A stretch of 39,928 nucleotides of DNA from Alphaproteobacteria bacterium (GTDB taxonomy: Bacteria > Pseudomonadota > Alphaproteobacteria > Rhodospirillales > Casp-alpha2), in the NCBI GenBank assembly GCA_014382345.1, contig JACNJX010000019.1, positions 1-39,928 on the forward strand, read 5' to 3'. Positions 16,985-25,614 of the stretch are shown here, piece after piece. Both the position numbers and the translations under genes were made by a program. The notes under the pieces are model-generated. The model was not told where the DNA came from. It made no database searches and saw nothing but the letters and a program-made list of their open reading frames with translations. Each line of letters starts with the position of its first letter. Positions within the stretch are counted from its first letter, which is position 1.

Positions 16985-17728
16985 ATGACGACAGGGAAAT
17001 TAAGATTGAGGCCCGATCTTCTCGGTGTGCTGGGCGGCATGGGGCCGTTGGCGACGGCGGATTTTCTGGCCAAGTTGATCGCCCTCACCCCGGCCAGTGT
17101 CGACGTCGATCATATTCCGGTCGTGGTGTCGTCTGAGCCGCAGATCCCGGTCCGGGTTTTGGGCATGGCCAACGACGACCCCGCCTCCCCCCTGCCGGCG
17201 ATGCTGGAGCGCCGCGACATGCTGGTTGATGCCGGTGCCCGGGCCATCGCCATGCCGTGCAACACGGCGCATTATTGGTACGCCGAGATGACCGACGGGC
17301 TGGAGCTTCCCTTTTTGCATATCGTCGAGGCGGTGATCAAGGAGCTTGAAGCCGGCCACACCGGCAAGACGGTCGGCCTGATGGGAACGAAGGCGACCAT
17401 CGAAGGGCGGCTTTACGAAGATCCGATCCGGGAACGCGGGTTCGACTGTCTGGTCCCGGATGCGGAACTGACGGAGTCTCATTTGGTCAAAGGCATCGCT
17501 CTGGTGAAGGAACACCGCCTGGTTGAGGCCAAGGCGCTATTGCGCGAAGCCGTTGAGCGGCTGCTCGATGGCGGCGCGGAGAAAGTCGTGCTGGGGTGTA
17601 CCGAACTTCCGGTCGGGCTGGACATGAGCGACCCCTGGGTCGCGGAGCACTGCATTGATCCGACGGCGGCGCTGGCGAAAGCCTGCGTTGATTGGGCGAT
17701 GGGTGTGCGCCAAGGGGCTACCCCTTAA
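16985..17728 (+). CDS. Aspartate/glutamate racemase family protein
   Basis: A 247-aa cofactor-independent racemase of the aspartate/glutamate racemase superfamily. It interconverts L- and D-Asp or Glu, or a related acidic substrate, by two-cysteine acid-base catalysis. LGVLGGMGPLATADF is the classical N-terminal signature. Both catalytic cysteines are present, C92 in MPCNTAHYW and C205 in VLGCTELP, in two pseudo-symmetric halves. The ATG at 16985 is chosen because AGGG sits 8 nt before it; a GTG at 16946 is in frame but has no site. It is the only plus-strand gene between recO and era. Its TAA stop overlaps the era stop by sharing TTAA. The pattern (YgeA-like, with GGMGPLA) favours an amino-acid racemase over MurI. 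Confidence 0.9.
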   Translation: MTTGKLRLRPDLLGVLGGMGPLATADFLAKLIALTPASVDVDHIPVVVSSEPQIPVRVLGMANDDPASPLPAMLERRDMLVDAGARAIAMPCNTAHYWYAEMTDGLELPFLHIVEAVIKELEAGHTGKTVGLMGTKATIEGRLYEDPIRERGFDCLVPDAELTESHLVKGIALVKEHRLVEAKALLREAVERLLDGGAEKVVLGCTELPVGLDMSDPWVAEHCIDPTAALAKACVDWAMGVRQGATP

Positions 17729-18630
17729 GCGTCGAAGTCGAGGCCCAGGTCCCGGTAGCGTTCCGGGTCGTCGCCCCATTTTTCGCGCACCTTGACGAAC
17801 AGGAACAGGTGCACCCGGCGTTCAAAAATTTCTTCCAGCTCTTCGCGCGCGGCCTGGCCCAGGGCCTTGATGCGTTTGCCGCCCTTTCCGAGCACGATGG
17901 CTTTCTGGGTCGGGCGTTCGACGTAGACCACCTGTTCGATGCGGACCGATCCGTCGTCGTTGTCTTTCCAGCCCTCGGTTTCCACCGTCGCCGCATAAGG
18001 TAGTTCCTGATGCAGTTGCAGGTATAGCTTTTCGCGGGTGATCTCGGCCGCCGTCAGGCGCCCCGGCATGTCGGAAATCTGGTCTTCCGGGAACAGCCAC
18101 GGCCCTGTTGGAACGCGTTCGCTCAGAAACGCCATCAGGTCGGTGACGCCGTCTCCCTTTTCGGCCGAAACCATGAAGATGTCGGTGAAAATTCCCGTCG
18201 CGTCCAGTTGCTGGGTCAGGTTCAAAAGTTTCGGCTTCGCTACCAGGTCGACCTTGTTGATGGCCAGAACCGCTTTGCGTTTGGAATTCTTCAGGCGTTC
18301 GATAATGGAACGCGTGTCGCCGTCCATACCCCGGCTGGCATCTACTAGTAGAAGTATGTCATCGGCGTCCCCGGCCCCGCCCCAAGCCGCCGCGACCATG
18401 GCCCTGTCCAGCCTTCGCTTAGGTTTGAAGATGCCAGGCGTGTCGATGAAGATTATCTGCGCGTCGTCTTCGATACAGATGCCGAGCACACGGCTCCGGG
18501 TCGTTTGTACTTTGGGCGAGACGATGGAGACCTTGGTCCCGACCAGCCGATTGAGCAGCGTCGACTTGCCGACATTGGGTGCCCCGACGATGGCGACGAA
18601 ACCGGCGCGGGTTTTTTGCGTTTCGTTCAC
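17725..18630 (-). CDS. era: GTPase Era, 16S rRNA-binding ribosome assembly factor
   Basis: A 301-aa Era. The N-terminal GTPase has G1 GAPNVGKS (16-23), G2 TTR around 43-45, G3 DTPG (63-66) and G4 NKVD (125-128). The C-terminal KH domain (about 205-285), with KAIVLGKGGKRIKALGQ, binds the 3' end of 16S rRNA during 30S maturation. Translation starts at a GTG at 18630, and that GTGA overlaps the rnc stop by 4 nt, which points to translational coupling. The lepB-rnc-era order is strongly conserved in proteobacteria. The stop codon overlaps that of the convergent racemase gene, leaving no dedicated terminator. Confidence 0.97.
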   Translation of the reverse strand: MNETQKTRAGFVAIVGAPNVGKSTLLNRLVGTKVSIVSPKVQTTRSRVLGICIEDDAQIIFIDTPGIFKPKRRLDRAMVAAAWGGAGDADDILLLVDASRGMDGDTRSIIERLKNSKRKAVLAINKVDLVAKPKLLNLTQQLDATGIFTDIFMVSAEKGDGVTDLMAFLSERVPTGPWLFPEDQISDMPGRLTAAEITREKLYLQLHQELPYAATVETEGWKDNDDGSVRIEQVVYVERPTQKAIVLGKGGKRIKALGQAAREELEEIFERRVHLFLFVKVREKWGDDPERYRDLGLDFDA

Positions 18631-19343
18631 GGTTGGCCCTTTATCCGTTCAAGAAGAATTTCGGCGGCGGCCTGTTCGGCGGCCTGTTTGGATGGCCCCT
18701 CACCGGTGGCCGGTTGTCTTTCGTGCACGGAAGCCTCGACCATGAAACGGGGCGCGTGGGCCGGGCCTTCTTCATCCGTTACCCGGTACACCGGCAACGG
18801 CAGCCCCTGCCCTTGCGCCCATTCCTGCAACAGGGTCTTGGCGTCTTTCGGCGGCGACAGGTTTTCGTCCATCAGCGGCGCCCAGTATGTGTGGACGAAT
18901 TGTTCGGCGACCTCGAAGCCTCCGTCCAGATAGAGCGACGCGATGACCGCTTCGCAGCAATCGGCCAGGATGCCGGGATTGTTCCGGCCGCCGATTTCCT
19001 CTTCCCCGCGCGACAGCCGGACATGCGGGGCGAGGCCGATTTCCTCTGCGATGCGGGTCAGGGATTCGGCCCGGGCCAGGGCGGAAAAGCGGTATCCGAT
19101 CTTGCCCTCCGCTTCTTCCGGAAAGTTTTTTAGCAGCATTCCGGCGAGCGCCAGGCCAAGGACCCGGTCACCGAGGAATTCCATCCGTTCATTGGAGTCC
19201 AGGCGACTCGGCGCGGCGCCGGAATGGGTTAGCGCCTGTACCAGAAGGTCTGTGTCGTTGAAGGAATGGCCGAGTTTGTCTTCAAGCCCATCAAGATCGG
19301 GCATCGGGGCATTGGTGTCCGGGTTTGACCCTTCGCGGTTCAT
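18627..19343 (-). CDS. rnc: Ribonuclease III
   Basis: A 238-aa RNase III that cleaves double-stranded RNA, including the rRNA precursor and regulatory duplexes. The catalytic domain carries the signature NERMEFLGDRVLG (51-63) with its metal-binding acids, and DCCEAVIASLYLDGG with the second acidic pair. The C-terminal double-stranded RNA-binding domain (about 165-235) ends in GPSKQAAEQAAAEILLERI. The ATG lies in ATGA overlapping the lepB stop, and the era start overlaps this gene's TGA, so lepB-rnc-era are coupled. Length is slightly above the E. coli protein because of a 15-residue N-terminal extension. Confidence 0.97.
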   Translation of the reverse strand: MNREGSNPDTNAPMPDLDGLEDKLGHSFNDTDLLVQALTHSGAAPSRLDSNERMEFLGDRVLGLALAGMLLKNFPEEAEGKIGYRFSALARAESLTRIAEEIGLAPHVRLSRGEEEIGGRNNPGILADCCEAVIASLYLDGGFEVAEQFVHTYWAPLMDENLSPPKDAKTLLQEWAQGQGLPLPVYRVTDEEGPAHAPRFMVEASVHERQPATGEGPSKQAAEQAAAEILLERIKGQP

Positions 19344-20113
19344 TCTATGCCTTCAAAAAAGCGTTCAAGCCTGAGCGACTTCGCCCATTCCCAGAACTTC
19401 CAGACCGAGCCGTCGACGGAGAAAAACAGGAATTCCGCACGCCCGACCAGATTCTCCTTCGGGATAAAACCGACGTCGTCCAGGAACCGGCTGTCGCGGG
19501 ACCGGTCCCGGTTGTCACCCATGGCGAAATAATGGCCTGCGGGCACCTTGTAGACCGGTGTGTTGTCGAAAATGGAATTTTCGCTCACTTCCAGAATGTA
19601 ATGCTTTTTGCCGCCCGGCAGGGTTTCCAGATACCTGGATGAACGGGCATAACTGTTGGCGCCTTGGGGTTCGACAAAATCATCGACCTTTTTCCGGGGC
19701 ACCGGCTTGGCATTGATATAAAGGATACTGTCCTTCAATTGCACGGTGTCGCCGGGCAGGCCGATGATGCGTTTGATGTAATCGGTTTTATTGTCGGTCG
19801 GCAGCTTGAACACCATGACGTCGCCGCGTTTGGGTTCCTCGAAGAAGATCCGGCCCGAGATCAGCGGCAGGCTGAACGGCAGGGAATGGCGGCTGTATCC
19901 GTAGGACGCCTTGGATACGAACAGGTAATCGCCAACCAGCAGCGTCGGTTTCATCGATCCCGACGGGATGTTGAAGGGCTCGTAAGCGACCGTGCGAACG
20001 CCCAGCGCAATGAGAATGGCGAGGACAATGGTGGCCAGAGTTTCCTTGATGCTGCCGGATTCCTTTTCGGTCTCCTGGTCGTCTTCAGAAATTGCATTCG
20101 CGTCTTCAGCCAT
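19340..20113 (-). CDS. lepB: Signal peptidase I
   Basis: A 257-aa type I signal peptidase that removes signal peptides from exported proteins on the outer face of the inner membrane. One membrane anchor (about 22-44) precedes the catalytic domain. The catalytic serine is S53 in NIPSGSMKPTL and the general-base lysine is K114 in DYIKRIIGLPGD. The third signature, GDNRDRSRDSR, is intact. The N-terminal 20 residues are acidic and cytoplasmic. The gene starts an overlapping lepB-rnc-era unit. A candidate promoter lies in the 106-bp gap before it, so it may be transcribed apart from acpS-pdxJ. Confidence 0.97.
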   Translation of the reverse strand: MAEDANAISEDDQETEKESGSIKETLATIVLAILIALGVRTVAYEPFNIPSGSMKPTLLVGDYLFVSKASYGYSRHSLPFSLPLISGRIFFEEPKRGDVMVFKLPTDNKTDYIKRIIGLPGDTVQLKDSILYINAKPVPRKKVDDFVEPQGANSYARSSRYLETLPGGKKHYILEVSENSIFDNTPVYKVPAGHYFAMGDNRDRSRDSRFLDDVGFIPKENLVGRAEFLFFSVDGSVWKFWEWAKSLRLERFFEGIE

Positions 20114-20170
20114 AAAATCCGCCGTCAGAAAAATTTAAAGAATGGGTAAGGGGTCTGCGTTTCGCGGGCG

Positions 20171-20199
20171 ATCAAGCCAGCCCGCCGGTCGAGTGTCAA
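20171..20199 (-). promoter_or_regulatory. Candidate promoter for lepB-rnc-era
   Basis: On the minus strand a perfect TTGACA (20194-20199) is followed after 17 bp by CTTGAT (20171-20176). This lies in the only sizeable gap between acpS and lepB, about 60 bp before the lepB start. The -35 and spacing are good, the -10 is poor. Confidence 0.42.
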
Positions 20200-20219
20200 G
20201 AAGCAACGGTTCCGCACCG

Positions 20220-20618
20220 TCATTGGGGGTCGGCGGAGATAATCACCACCGCCTGCGCCATCGGATATTCATCGGTCTGCGAAATATCGACGCGTGCCGT
20301 CATGCCCACTGGCGTCAGGCTGTCCAGACGGGCTTTGGCACCACCGGTCAGGATCATATAGGGCTGGCCCGAGGGATGGTTGGCGACAACCATATCGCGC
20401 CAGAACACGCCTTCGCGAAAGCCGGTGCCTAGCGCCTTGGCGCAAGCCTCCTTGGCGGCGAAGCTCTGGGCATAGGACGACGCCGGGCTGGGCCGGCGGT
20501 TGGCCTTCGCCTGTTCGGTTTCGTCGTACAGGCGTTCGACAAAACGCCGCCCGAAACGCTCGAGGGTGTTTTCTATTCTGCGGATATCGCAAAGGTCCGT
20601 GCCGACACCGATAATCAC
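20220..20618 (-). CDS. acpS: Holo-[acyl-carrier-protein] synthase
   Basis: A 132-aa AcpS that transfers 4'-phosphopantetheine from CoA to acyl carrier proteins. [15 protein letters not shown] at the start provides the magnesium aspartate D8. [14 protein letters not shown] (53-66) holds the catalytic glutamate E57 and CoA-binding lysine. Length is normal. It starts with GTG at 20618, preceded by a GGGAGAG ribosome site, 13 nt after pdxJ. Besides priming the fatty-acid carrier protein, this enzyme is a possible activator of the carrier-protein domain encoded at 34681-36174; no other phosphopantetheinyl transferase is visible in the window. Confidence 0.96.
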   Translation of the reverse strand: MIIGVGTDLCDIRRIENTLERFGRRFVERLYDETEQAKANRRPSPASSYAQSFAAKEACAKALGTGFREGVFWRDMVVANHPSGQPYMILTGGAKARLDSLTPVGMTARVDISQTDEYPMAQAVVIISADPQ

Positions 20619-20631
20619 CCGTCTCTCCCGG

Positions 20632-21375
20632 TCAGGCCGATTGCTCGGAACGGGCCTGGTCCATCAGGGAACGCATGCGCTTGATGGCGCTGTCCAGGCC
20701 GCTGAAGATCGCTTCGCCGATCAGGAAATGGCCAATGTTCAGCTCCCGGACATTATCCAGGGCGGCTACGGGACCGACCGTGTCGAAGGTCAGCCCATGC
20801 CCGGCATGGCATTCCAGACCCAGCTCCCCGGTCACCTGAACGGCATCGGCGATGCGCCGGAACTGAAGTTCGCGTTCTTCGCCGGTGGCATCGCAATAGG
20901 CCCCGGTATGCAGTTCGACCACGGGCGCGCCGAGGCTTTTAGCGGCTTCCAGTTGCCGGCGTTCCGGTTCGATGAACAGCGAAACGCGGATTCCGGCGTC
21001 CGCCAGGGCCTTAACGTAAGGCGCCAGATGATCCATCCCGCCGGCGGCGTCGAGGCCGCCTTCGGTGGTGCGTTCTTCACGCTTTTCCGGAACGATGCAG
21101 GCGGCGTGCGGTTTGTGGCGAAGGGCTATGTCGAGCATTTCCTCCGTCGCCGCCATCTCCAAATTTAGCGGGACTTTCAGGCTGGACATCAGCCGGTCGA
21201 TATCTCCGTCGGAAATGTGCCGGCGGTCTTCGCGCAGGTGCGCCGTAATGCCGTCGGCGCCGGCTTTTTCGGCAAGTTTCGCAGCCTCGACGGGATCCGG
21301 GTGGCCGCCGCCCCGCGCATTGCGGATCGTCGCCACGTGGTCGATGTTGACGCCCAGTCTAAGTTGTATGGTCAT
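20632..21375 (-). CDS. pdxJ: Pyridoxine 5'-phosphate synthase
   Basis: A 247-aa PdxJ that condenses 3-amino-2-oxopropyl phosphate with deoxyxylulose phosphate to pyridoxine 5'-phosphate, the last ring-forming step of vitamin B6 synthesis. The protein starts [19 protein letters not shown], exactly as in the family, and has [28 protein letters not shown] and a C-terminal [13 protein letters not shown]. The ATG at 21375 is in ATGA overlapping the stop of the DUF2062 gene, with GGGAGCC upstream. A frame extending to 21477 is only an extension through that gene. The order pdxJ-acpS is widely conserved. Confidence 0.96.
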   Translation of the reverse strand: MTIQLRLGVNIDHVATIRNARGGGHPDPVEAAKLAEKAGADGITAHLREDRRHISDGDIDRLMSSLKVPLNLEMAATEEMLDIALRHKPHAACIVPEKREERTTEGGLDAAGGMDHLAPYVKALADAGIRVSLFIEPERRQLEAAKSLGAPVVELHTGAYCDATGEERELQFRRIADAVQVTGELGLECHAGHGLTFDTVGPVAALDNVRELNIGHFLIGEAIFSGLDSAIKRMRSLMDQARSEQSA

Positions 21376-21965
21376 TCCAGAGGCTCCCGGCTGGCATCGA
21401 TTCCGTTCAATTTTTCCATGCGCCTGTCTTGGTAGCGTTGCACAACATACTTTAGCGGCAGATAAAACACCCACCAAATTACAAACCCCGTAGGCACGCT
21501 GCTGACCAGCATGGGCCAGAACACGGGCACTGCGGTTTCCACCAGATAGCCGATGTCCAGGCTAAGCATGGCTTCCATCATATGACCGAAGACTTCGCTG
21601 AATTTCGGTGTCTTGTTCCCTTCCAGGGCTTTGCCGGAGATCATCCAGTTTCCGGTCTGATAGAGCCAGGTCCAGATAAAAGGGAACGTCCAAGGATTGC
21701 CGACCGCCGTGCCGATGGCCGAGGCCAAAATATTGGCGCGGATGATCCAGGCCAGAATCGCAGATAAAATGAAGTGCAAGCCGACGAAGGGGGTAAAGGA
21801 AATCGCCGCGCCGCAGGCAAAACCGCCGGCGATGGAATAGGCAGACCCCGGAATTCGGGCCAGCCGGTGCAGCGAATAGGCTCCGGCGCGGCGCCAGCCG
21901 ATGGAAGGCCAGAGGAAGTTCAGAAGCCTGGTGCCAAGAGATAAAGGGTTTCGGCGTTTAAACAT
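21372..21965 (-). CDS. DUF2062 membrane protein
   Basis: A 197-aa inner-membrane protein of the DUF2062 family, whose function is unknown. Hydrophobic segments lie at about 42-77, 80-100 and 145-170. The family features are the glycine-rich first hairpin (SIAGGFACGAAISFTPFVGLHF) and GNPWTFPFIWTWLYQTG. It lies 9 nt after the (p)ppGpp enzyme and overlaps pdxJ by 4 nt, so it is translated as part of the rsh-pdxJ-acpS unit. Placement next to the same genes is common in alphaproteobacteria. Nothing in the sequence points to an enzymatic site. Confidence 0.9.
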   Translation of the reverse strand: MFKRRNPLSLGTRLLNFLWPSIGWRRAGAYSLHRLARIPGSAYSIAGGFACGAAISFTPFVGLHFILSAILAWIIRANILASAIGTAVGNPWTFPFIWTWLYQTGNWMISGKALEGNKTPKFSEVFGHMMEAMLSLDIGYLVETAVPVFWPMLVSSVPTGFVIWWVFYLPLKYVVQRYQDRRMEKLNGIDASREPLE

Positions 21966-21974
21966 GCCTGGTTT

Positions 21975-24143
21975 TCAACCCCTCGCGCGTTCCACGGAAT
22001 TGATCGCCGGATCGGCCCGGAGCGCCGCAATGACCGCTGTCAGGTGCTTGACGTCGCGGACCTCGATATCGATCAACATGTCAAAAAACTGCGGTGAGCG
22101 GTCGGTAATTTTTAGGTTGGAAATGTTGCCATCGTTGTTGGCGATGACCGAAGACAAATCACCCAGGCTGCCCGGCACGTTGAGAACGGTGATATGAATG
22201 CGTCCGACATGAACGGCGTCGTCGTCCTTGTTAATGTCCCAGGATACATCGAGCCAGCGTTCCGGCGCATCGACGAATTCTTCCAGGGTTTCGCAGTCGA
22301 TGGTGTGGATGGTCACGCCCTTTCCGGTGGTGACGATGCCGACGATGCGGTCGCCCGGCAGGGGATGGCAGCAATTGGCAAAATGCATGGCCATGCCGGG
22401 GATCAGCCCCTTGATGGACACCCCATTGTGGTCGGCATCGGTTGCGCCCGTCTTACTTTTTGCATGACGGGTGCGGGCTTGGGCCAACGGAACGACTTTT
22501 TGATCCTTACGTTTTTTGCGAATTCCCGGATACACTGCCTCGATGACGTCCCGGCCCGCATACTGTCCCGCGCCGACCTCGGCGATCAGATCTTCGGCGG
22601 ATTGCTGCGAAAAGACCGTCAGCACATCGGACAGCGACTTGTTGGAAAACTCATAGCCCTCTTCCTGGAAGGCGCGTTCAAGAATGGCGCGGCCCAACTT
22701 GATATATTCATCGCGTTCCTGAAGGCGGATGTAGCGCCGGACTCGTGAGCGCGCCTTGCCGGTAATGGCGAAGCTTTCCCAGGTCGGCGACGGGGTTTGT
22801 GCCTTCGACGTGATGATTTCCACCTGATCGCCGTTCCTGAGATCGCTTCTGAGCGGCATCATGCGGCCATTGATCTTGGCGCCGACGCACTTGTCGCCGA
22901 CTTCCGAATGCACCGCATAGGCGAAGTCGACGGGTGTCGCGCCCCGGGGAAGGTTGATCAAGTCGCCGCGGGGCGTGAAGCAGAACACCTGATCCTTGAA
23001 CATTTCCAGTTTGGTGTGCTCGAGAAATTCCTCGGGCTCGGCGGCGTGTTCGAGAATATCGAGAAGTTCCCGAAGCCAGCGGTATTGCGGCGCGGTCTTG
23101 GCCTCGCCGTCCTGTTTGTAGTTCCAGTGCGCGGCGACACCGTGTTCGGCGACATCGTGCATTTCGGCGGTGCGGATCTGCATTTCAATACGCTGGCGTT
23201 CGGGTCCGAAAACGCCGGTATGGAGGGACTGGTATCCGTTAGGTTTCGGCGTCGATATGTAATCCTTGAAGCGGCCCGGCACCACGGGGTAAGCGCCATG
23301 CGCCACGCCCAGTGTGCGGTAGCAGTCCTCGGTGGAATCGACGATGACCCGAAAAGCCATGATGTCGGACAACTGCTCAAAACTGACGTCCTTATCCTGC
23401 ATCTTGTCCCACACCGAATAGGGCGTTTTCTCGCGGCCCGTGATGGTGGCGTTGATGCCGTTGTCGGACAGCGTCTTTTCCAGTTCGGTAATGATGCGCG
23501 GCACCAGGTCACCGCCCTTTTGGCGCAGGAAGTCGAGCCGCTTGAGAATGGATTTACGGGCGTCCGGGTTCAATTCCCCGAAGGCCAGGTCTTCCAGTTC
23601 CTGTTTCATACCCTGCATACCGATGCGTTCGGCCAGAGGGGCATAGATGTCCATGGTTTCTACGGCGATGCGGCGTCGCTTTTCCGGATTTTCGATGAAA
23701 TGCAGTGTGCGCATGTTGTGCAGGCGATCAGCCAGCTTGACCAGCAGGACGCGGATATCCTCGGACATGGCGAGGATGAACTTGCGGAAGTTTTCGGCCT
23801 GTTTCGCCTGATCGGACTGGAATTCGATCCGCGTCAGCTTGGTTACGCCATCGACCAGTTGCGCAACTTCCTTGCCGAAAAGGCTGGTGACCTCGTCGAG
23901 GGTGGTTTCCGTGTCCTCGATGGTGTCATGCAAAAGCGCCGTGACGATAGACGAGACATCGACCTTGTATTCGGTCAGAATACCGGCGACTTCTAGCGGA
24001 TGGGAAAAATAGGGATCGCCCGACAGGCGGGTTTGCGAGCCATGCATCTTCATGGCGTAGACGTAGGCGCGGTTGATGATGTCTTCGTCGGCGCCGGGGT
24101 CGTAGGCTTTGACCCGTTCGACCAGTTCAAATTGCCGGATCAT
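21975..24143 (-). CDS. rsh: Bifunctional (p)ppGpp synthetase/hydrolase (RelA/SpoT homologue)
   Basis: A 722-aa Rel/SpoT homologue that makes and degrades (p)ppGpp, controlling the stringent response. The HD hydrolase domain (about 25-200) keeps H48, H72-D73 in ALLHDTIEDT and the LADRLHNMRTL motif, so hydrolysis should work. The synthetase domain (about 240-350) has REKTPYSVWDKM, RFKDYISTPKPNGYQSLHT and EMQIRT, so synthesis should work too. A TGS domain (about 390-450, FTPRGDLINLPRGATPVDFAYAVHS) and a C-terminal ACT domain (about 645-720) follow. As the only such enzyme visible it fits the single-Rsh pattern of alphaproteobacteria. It follows rpoZ by 123 nt, the standard arrangement. Confidence 0.97.
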   Translation of the reverse strand: MIRQFELVERVKAYDPGADEDIINRAYVYAMKMHGSQTRLSGDPYFSHPLEVAGILTEYKVDVSSIVTALLHDTIEDTETTLDEVTSLFGKEVAQLVDGVTKLTRIEFQSDQAKQAENFRKFILAMSEDIRVLLVKLADRLHNMRTLHFIENPEKRRRIAVETMDIYAPLAERIGMQGMKQELEDLAFGELNPDARKSILKRLDFLRQKGGDLVPRIITELEKTLSDNGINATITGREKTPYSVWDKMQDKDVSFEQLSDIMAFRVIVDSTEDCYRTLGVAHGAYPVVPGRFKDYISTPKPNGYQSLHTGVFGPERQRIEMQIRTAEMHDVAEHGVAAHWNYKQDGEAKTAPQYRWLRELLDILEHAAEPEEFLEHTKLEMFKDQVFCFTPRGDLINLPRGATPVDFAYAVHSEVGDKCVGAKINGRMMPLRSDLRNGDQVEIITSKAQTPSPTWESFAITGKARSRVRRYIRLQERDEYIKLGRAILERAFQEEGYEFSNKSLSDVLTVFSQQSAEDLIAEVGAGQYAGRDVIEAVYPGIRKKRKDQKVVPLAQARTRHAKSKTGATDADHNGVSIKGLIPGMAMHFANCCHPLPGDRIVGIVTTGKGVTIHTIDCETLEEFVDAPERWLDVSWDINKDDDAVHVGRIHITVLNVPGSLGDLSSVIANNDGNISNLKITDRSPQFFDMLIDIEVRDVKHLTAVIAALRADPAINSVERARG

Positions 24144-24266
24144 GACGCCCGCCGATGGCCGAGGCCGGTCCTATGAAACGCCACGGCGTCCCGTAAACGG
24201 CGGCGTTCAAATTTGACAATTCCCTTTCGCCGCCACATGCGCCACCTATCGCAAGAGAGGTTAGGC

Positions 24267-24710
24267 CTATTTGTTGTCTTCCAGGTCTTCGGGCGTGATG
24301 TCTTCATAAACGGCGCCGCCCATATTCATGGCCGTTTCCAAAGCCGGCTCGGCGGCATCCGCGACGTCGCCTTCGCTTTCGTCCTCTCCGCTTTCACCCA
24401 CTCTGCGTACGCTGCTTGTTTCGCTTTCTGAGCCCTGCTGGTCGGCGATCATGTCGATCGTGTCTTCTTCCGGATCGTCCATTTCAACGAATTTCTGCAG
24501 GCCCTTGATCAGGGATTCCTCAAGCTCATCGTGATCGACCAGATCTTCGGCAATTTCACGGAGCGCAACGACCGGGTTTTTGTCGTTGTCGCGTTCAACG
24601 TTCAATCCCGCGCCGGCGGAAATATTGCGGGCGCGTTGAGACGCCTTCATGACAAGCTGAAAGCGGTTCGGAATCTTAACGATACAGTCTTCGACGGTAA
24701 CTCGGGCCAT
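24267..24710 (-). CDS. rpoZ: RNA polymerase omega subunit with long acidic C-terminal extension
   Basis: A 147-aa omega subunit, which helps assemble RNA polymerase and, with beta prime, forms a ppGpp site in proteobacteria. The core is residues 1-60: [23 protein letters not shown]-type start and [11 protein letters not shown]. Residues 60-147 are an acidic, low-complexity extension rich in Asp, Glu and Ser; E. coli omega has 91 residues. AGGAG precedes the ATG, and a good promoter lies 50 bp upstream. The neighbouring rsh gene fits the known functional link between omega and ppGpp. Confidence 0.96.
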   Translation of the reverse strand: MARVTVEDCIVKIPNRFQLVMKASQRARNISAGAGLNVERDNDKNPVVALREIAEDLVDHDELEESLIKGLQKFVEMDDPEEDTIDMIADQQGSESETSSVRRVGESGEDESEGDVADAAEPALETAMNMGGAVYEDITPEDLEDNK

Positions 24711-24759
24711 CGGGAACTCCTGGGAATTTTGACAAAGGCGGTTAACGAAAGGCGCTGCT

Positions 24760-24788
24760 TATATATTTTGCAGAACCCGTGAAAGCAA
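24760..24788 (-). promoter_or_regulatory. rpoZ promoter
   Basis: On the minus strand TTGCTT (24783-24788), a 17-bp spacer and TATATA (24760-24765) lie about 50 bp before rpoZ. Spacing is ideal and four or five bases of each box match consensus, making this one of the clearest sigma70-type promoters in the window. Confidence 0.6.
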
Positions 24789-24800
24789 GGCAATAGCCTG

Positions 24801-24837
24801 AAAAAACAAGTTTCTTTTTCGTTTTTATTAAAGAAAC
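24801..24837 (-). terminator. Intrinsic terminator after folK
   Basis: On the minus strand GTTTCTTT pairs perfectly with AAAGAAAC across a 12-nt loop, followed by TTGTTTTTT. It begins 5 nt after the folK stop codon. The stem is AT-rich, so termination may be partial. Confidence 0.55.
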
Positions 24838-24841
24838 CCGG

Positions 24842-25420
24842 TTATTTCCCCTGCGGAGCGTCTTTTGCCGCTTTTTCCAGCCATTCCGTGCCAAAAACTC
24901 CCGCCGCATCGGCCATGGCTTCGGCCTGCTGGCCATCTCCAAGGCGGGCTATCATTTCGTCCACGCCGGAGCCGTCTACGGGGTGGCGCCAGCCGGGGGC
25001 AATATCCCTGAGCGGCAGCAGGACGAAGGCCCGTTCCTGTAGGCGCGGATGGGGTAAATGCAAGGGCGGCTCATCTTGCGCGGCATTATCAGGCGACAGC
25101 ACCATTTCGTCGTAAGCCAGCAGGTCCAGATCGAGAATACGCGGCGCATTCGGCTCTGATCGCATGCGCCCCATGGCCTCTTCCGTTTCAAGCAAAAGGC
25201 TCATCAGGGCGGCGGGGGGCAGTGCCGTTTTGATCTGAACCACGGCGTTGACGAACCAGGGCTGGTCGGAAACGGGCACCGGCGCGCTTTTGTACCAGCG
25301 CGAACGGGCGGCGATATTCAGTGCCCCTTCGGCCAGGGCATCCAGCGCTGCGCCACAAGTCGCGCGCGGTGGGCCATATTTGGAACTGGAAAGATTTGCG
25401 CCGATAGCGATCAGAATCAA
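24842..25420 (-). CDS. folK: 2-amino-4-hydroxy-6-hydroxymethyldihydropteridine pyrophosphokinase
   Basis: A 192-aa FolK that transfers pyrophosphate from ATP to hydroxymethyldihydropterin in folate synthesis. ILIAIGANLSS at the start, RSRWYKSAPVPVSDQPWFVNAVVQI in the middle and RILDLDLLAYDE (the DLDLL metal-binding acids) with LHLPHPRLQERAFVLLPL near the end are all family signatures. Translation starts at a TTG at 25420 with an AGGAA ribosome site; no ATG is available, and the TTG gives the normal N-terminus. The C-terminal 30 residues are longer than in E. coli. It is divergent from the NYN-domain gene. Confidence 0.94.
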   Translation of the reverse strand: MILIAIGANLSSSKYGPPRATCGAALDALAEGALNIAARSRWYKSAPVPVSDQPWFVNAVVQIKTALPPAALMSLLLETEEAMGRMRSEPNAPRILDLDLLAYDEMVLSPDNAAQDEPPLHLPHPRLQERAFVLLPLRDIAPGWRHPVDGSGVDEMIARLGDGQQAEAMADAAGVFGTEWLEKAAKDAPQGK

Positions 25421-25614
25421 AACGAAGTTTCCTGCAATTCATTCTTGTATGGGGGAAGCAAAACACTAACTATAAAAAGGCCGGGCGGCGTTATCCGCAA
25501 GGAACCGGTGTGGCTTCCGGTATCGCATTTTTCGCGAACTGTTTTATCCGGGGCCACGGCGTTCGGAACCATTACCCGAATGCCCCCATATTTTGAAGAA
25601 AGGACTTTTGTTCC

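Noticed and set aside
20632-21477. 281-codon form of pdxJ
   Set aside because: The extra 34 codons lie inside the DUF2062 gene. The ATG at 21375 gives the family N-terminus and a 4-nt coupling overlap.
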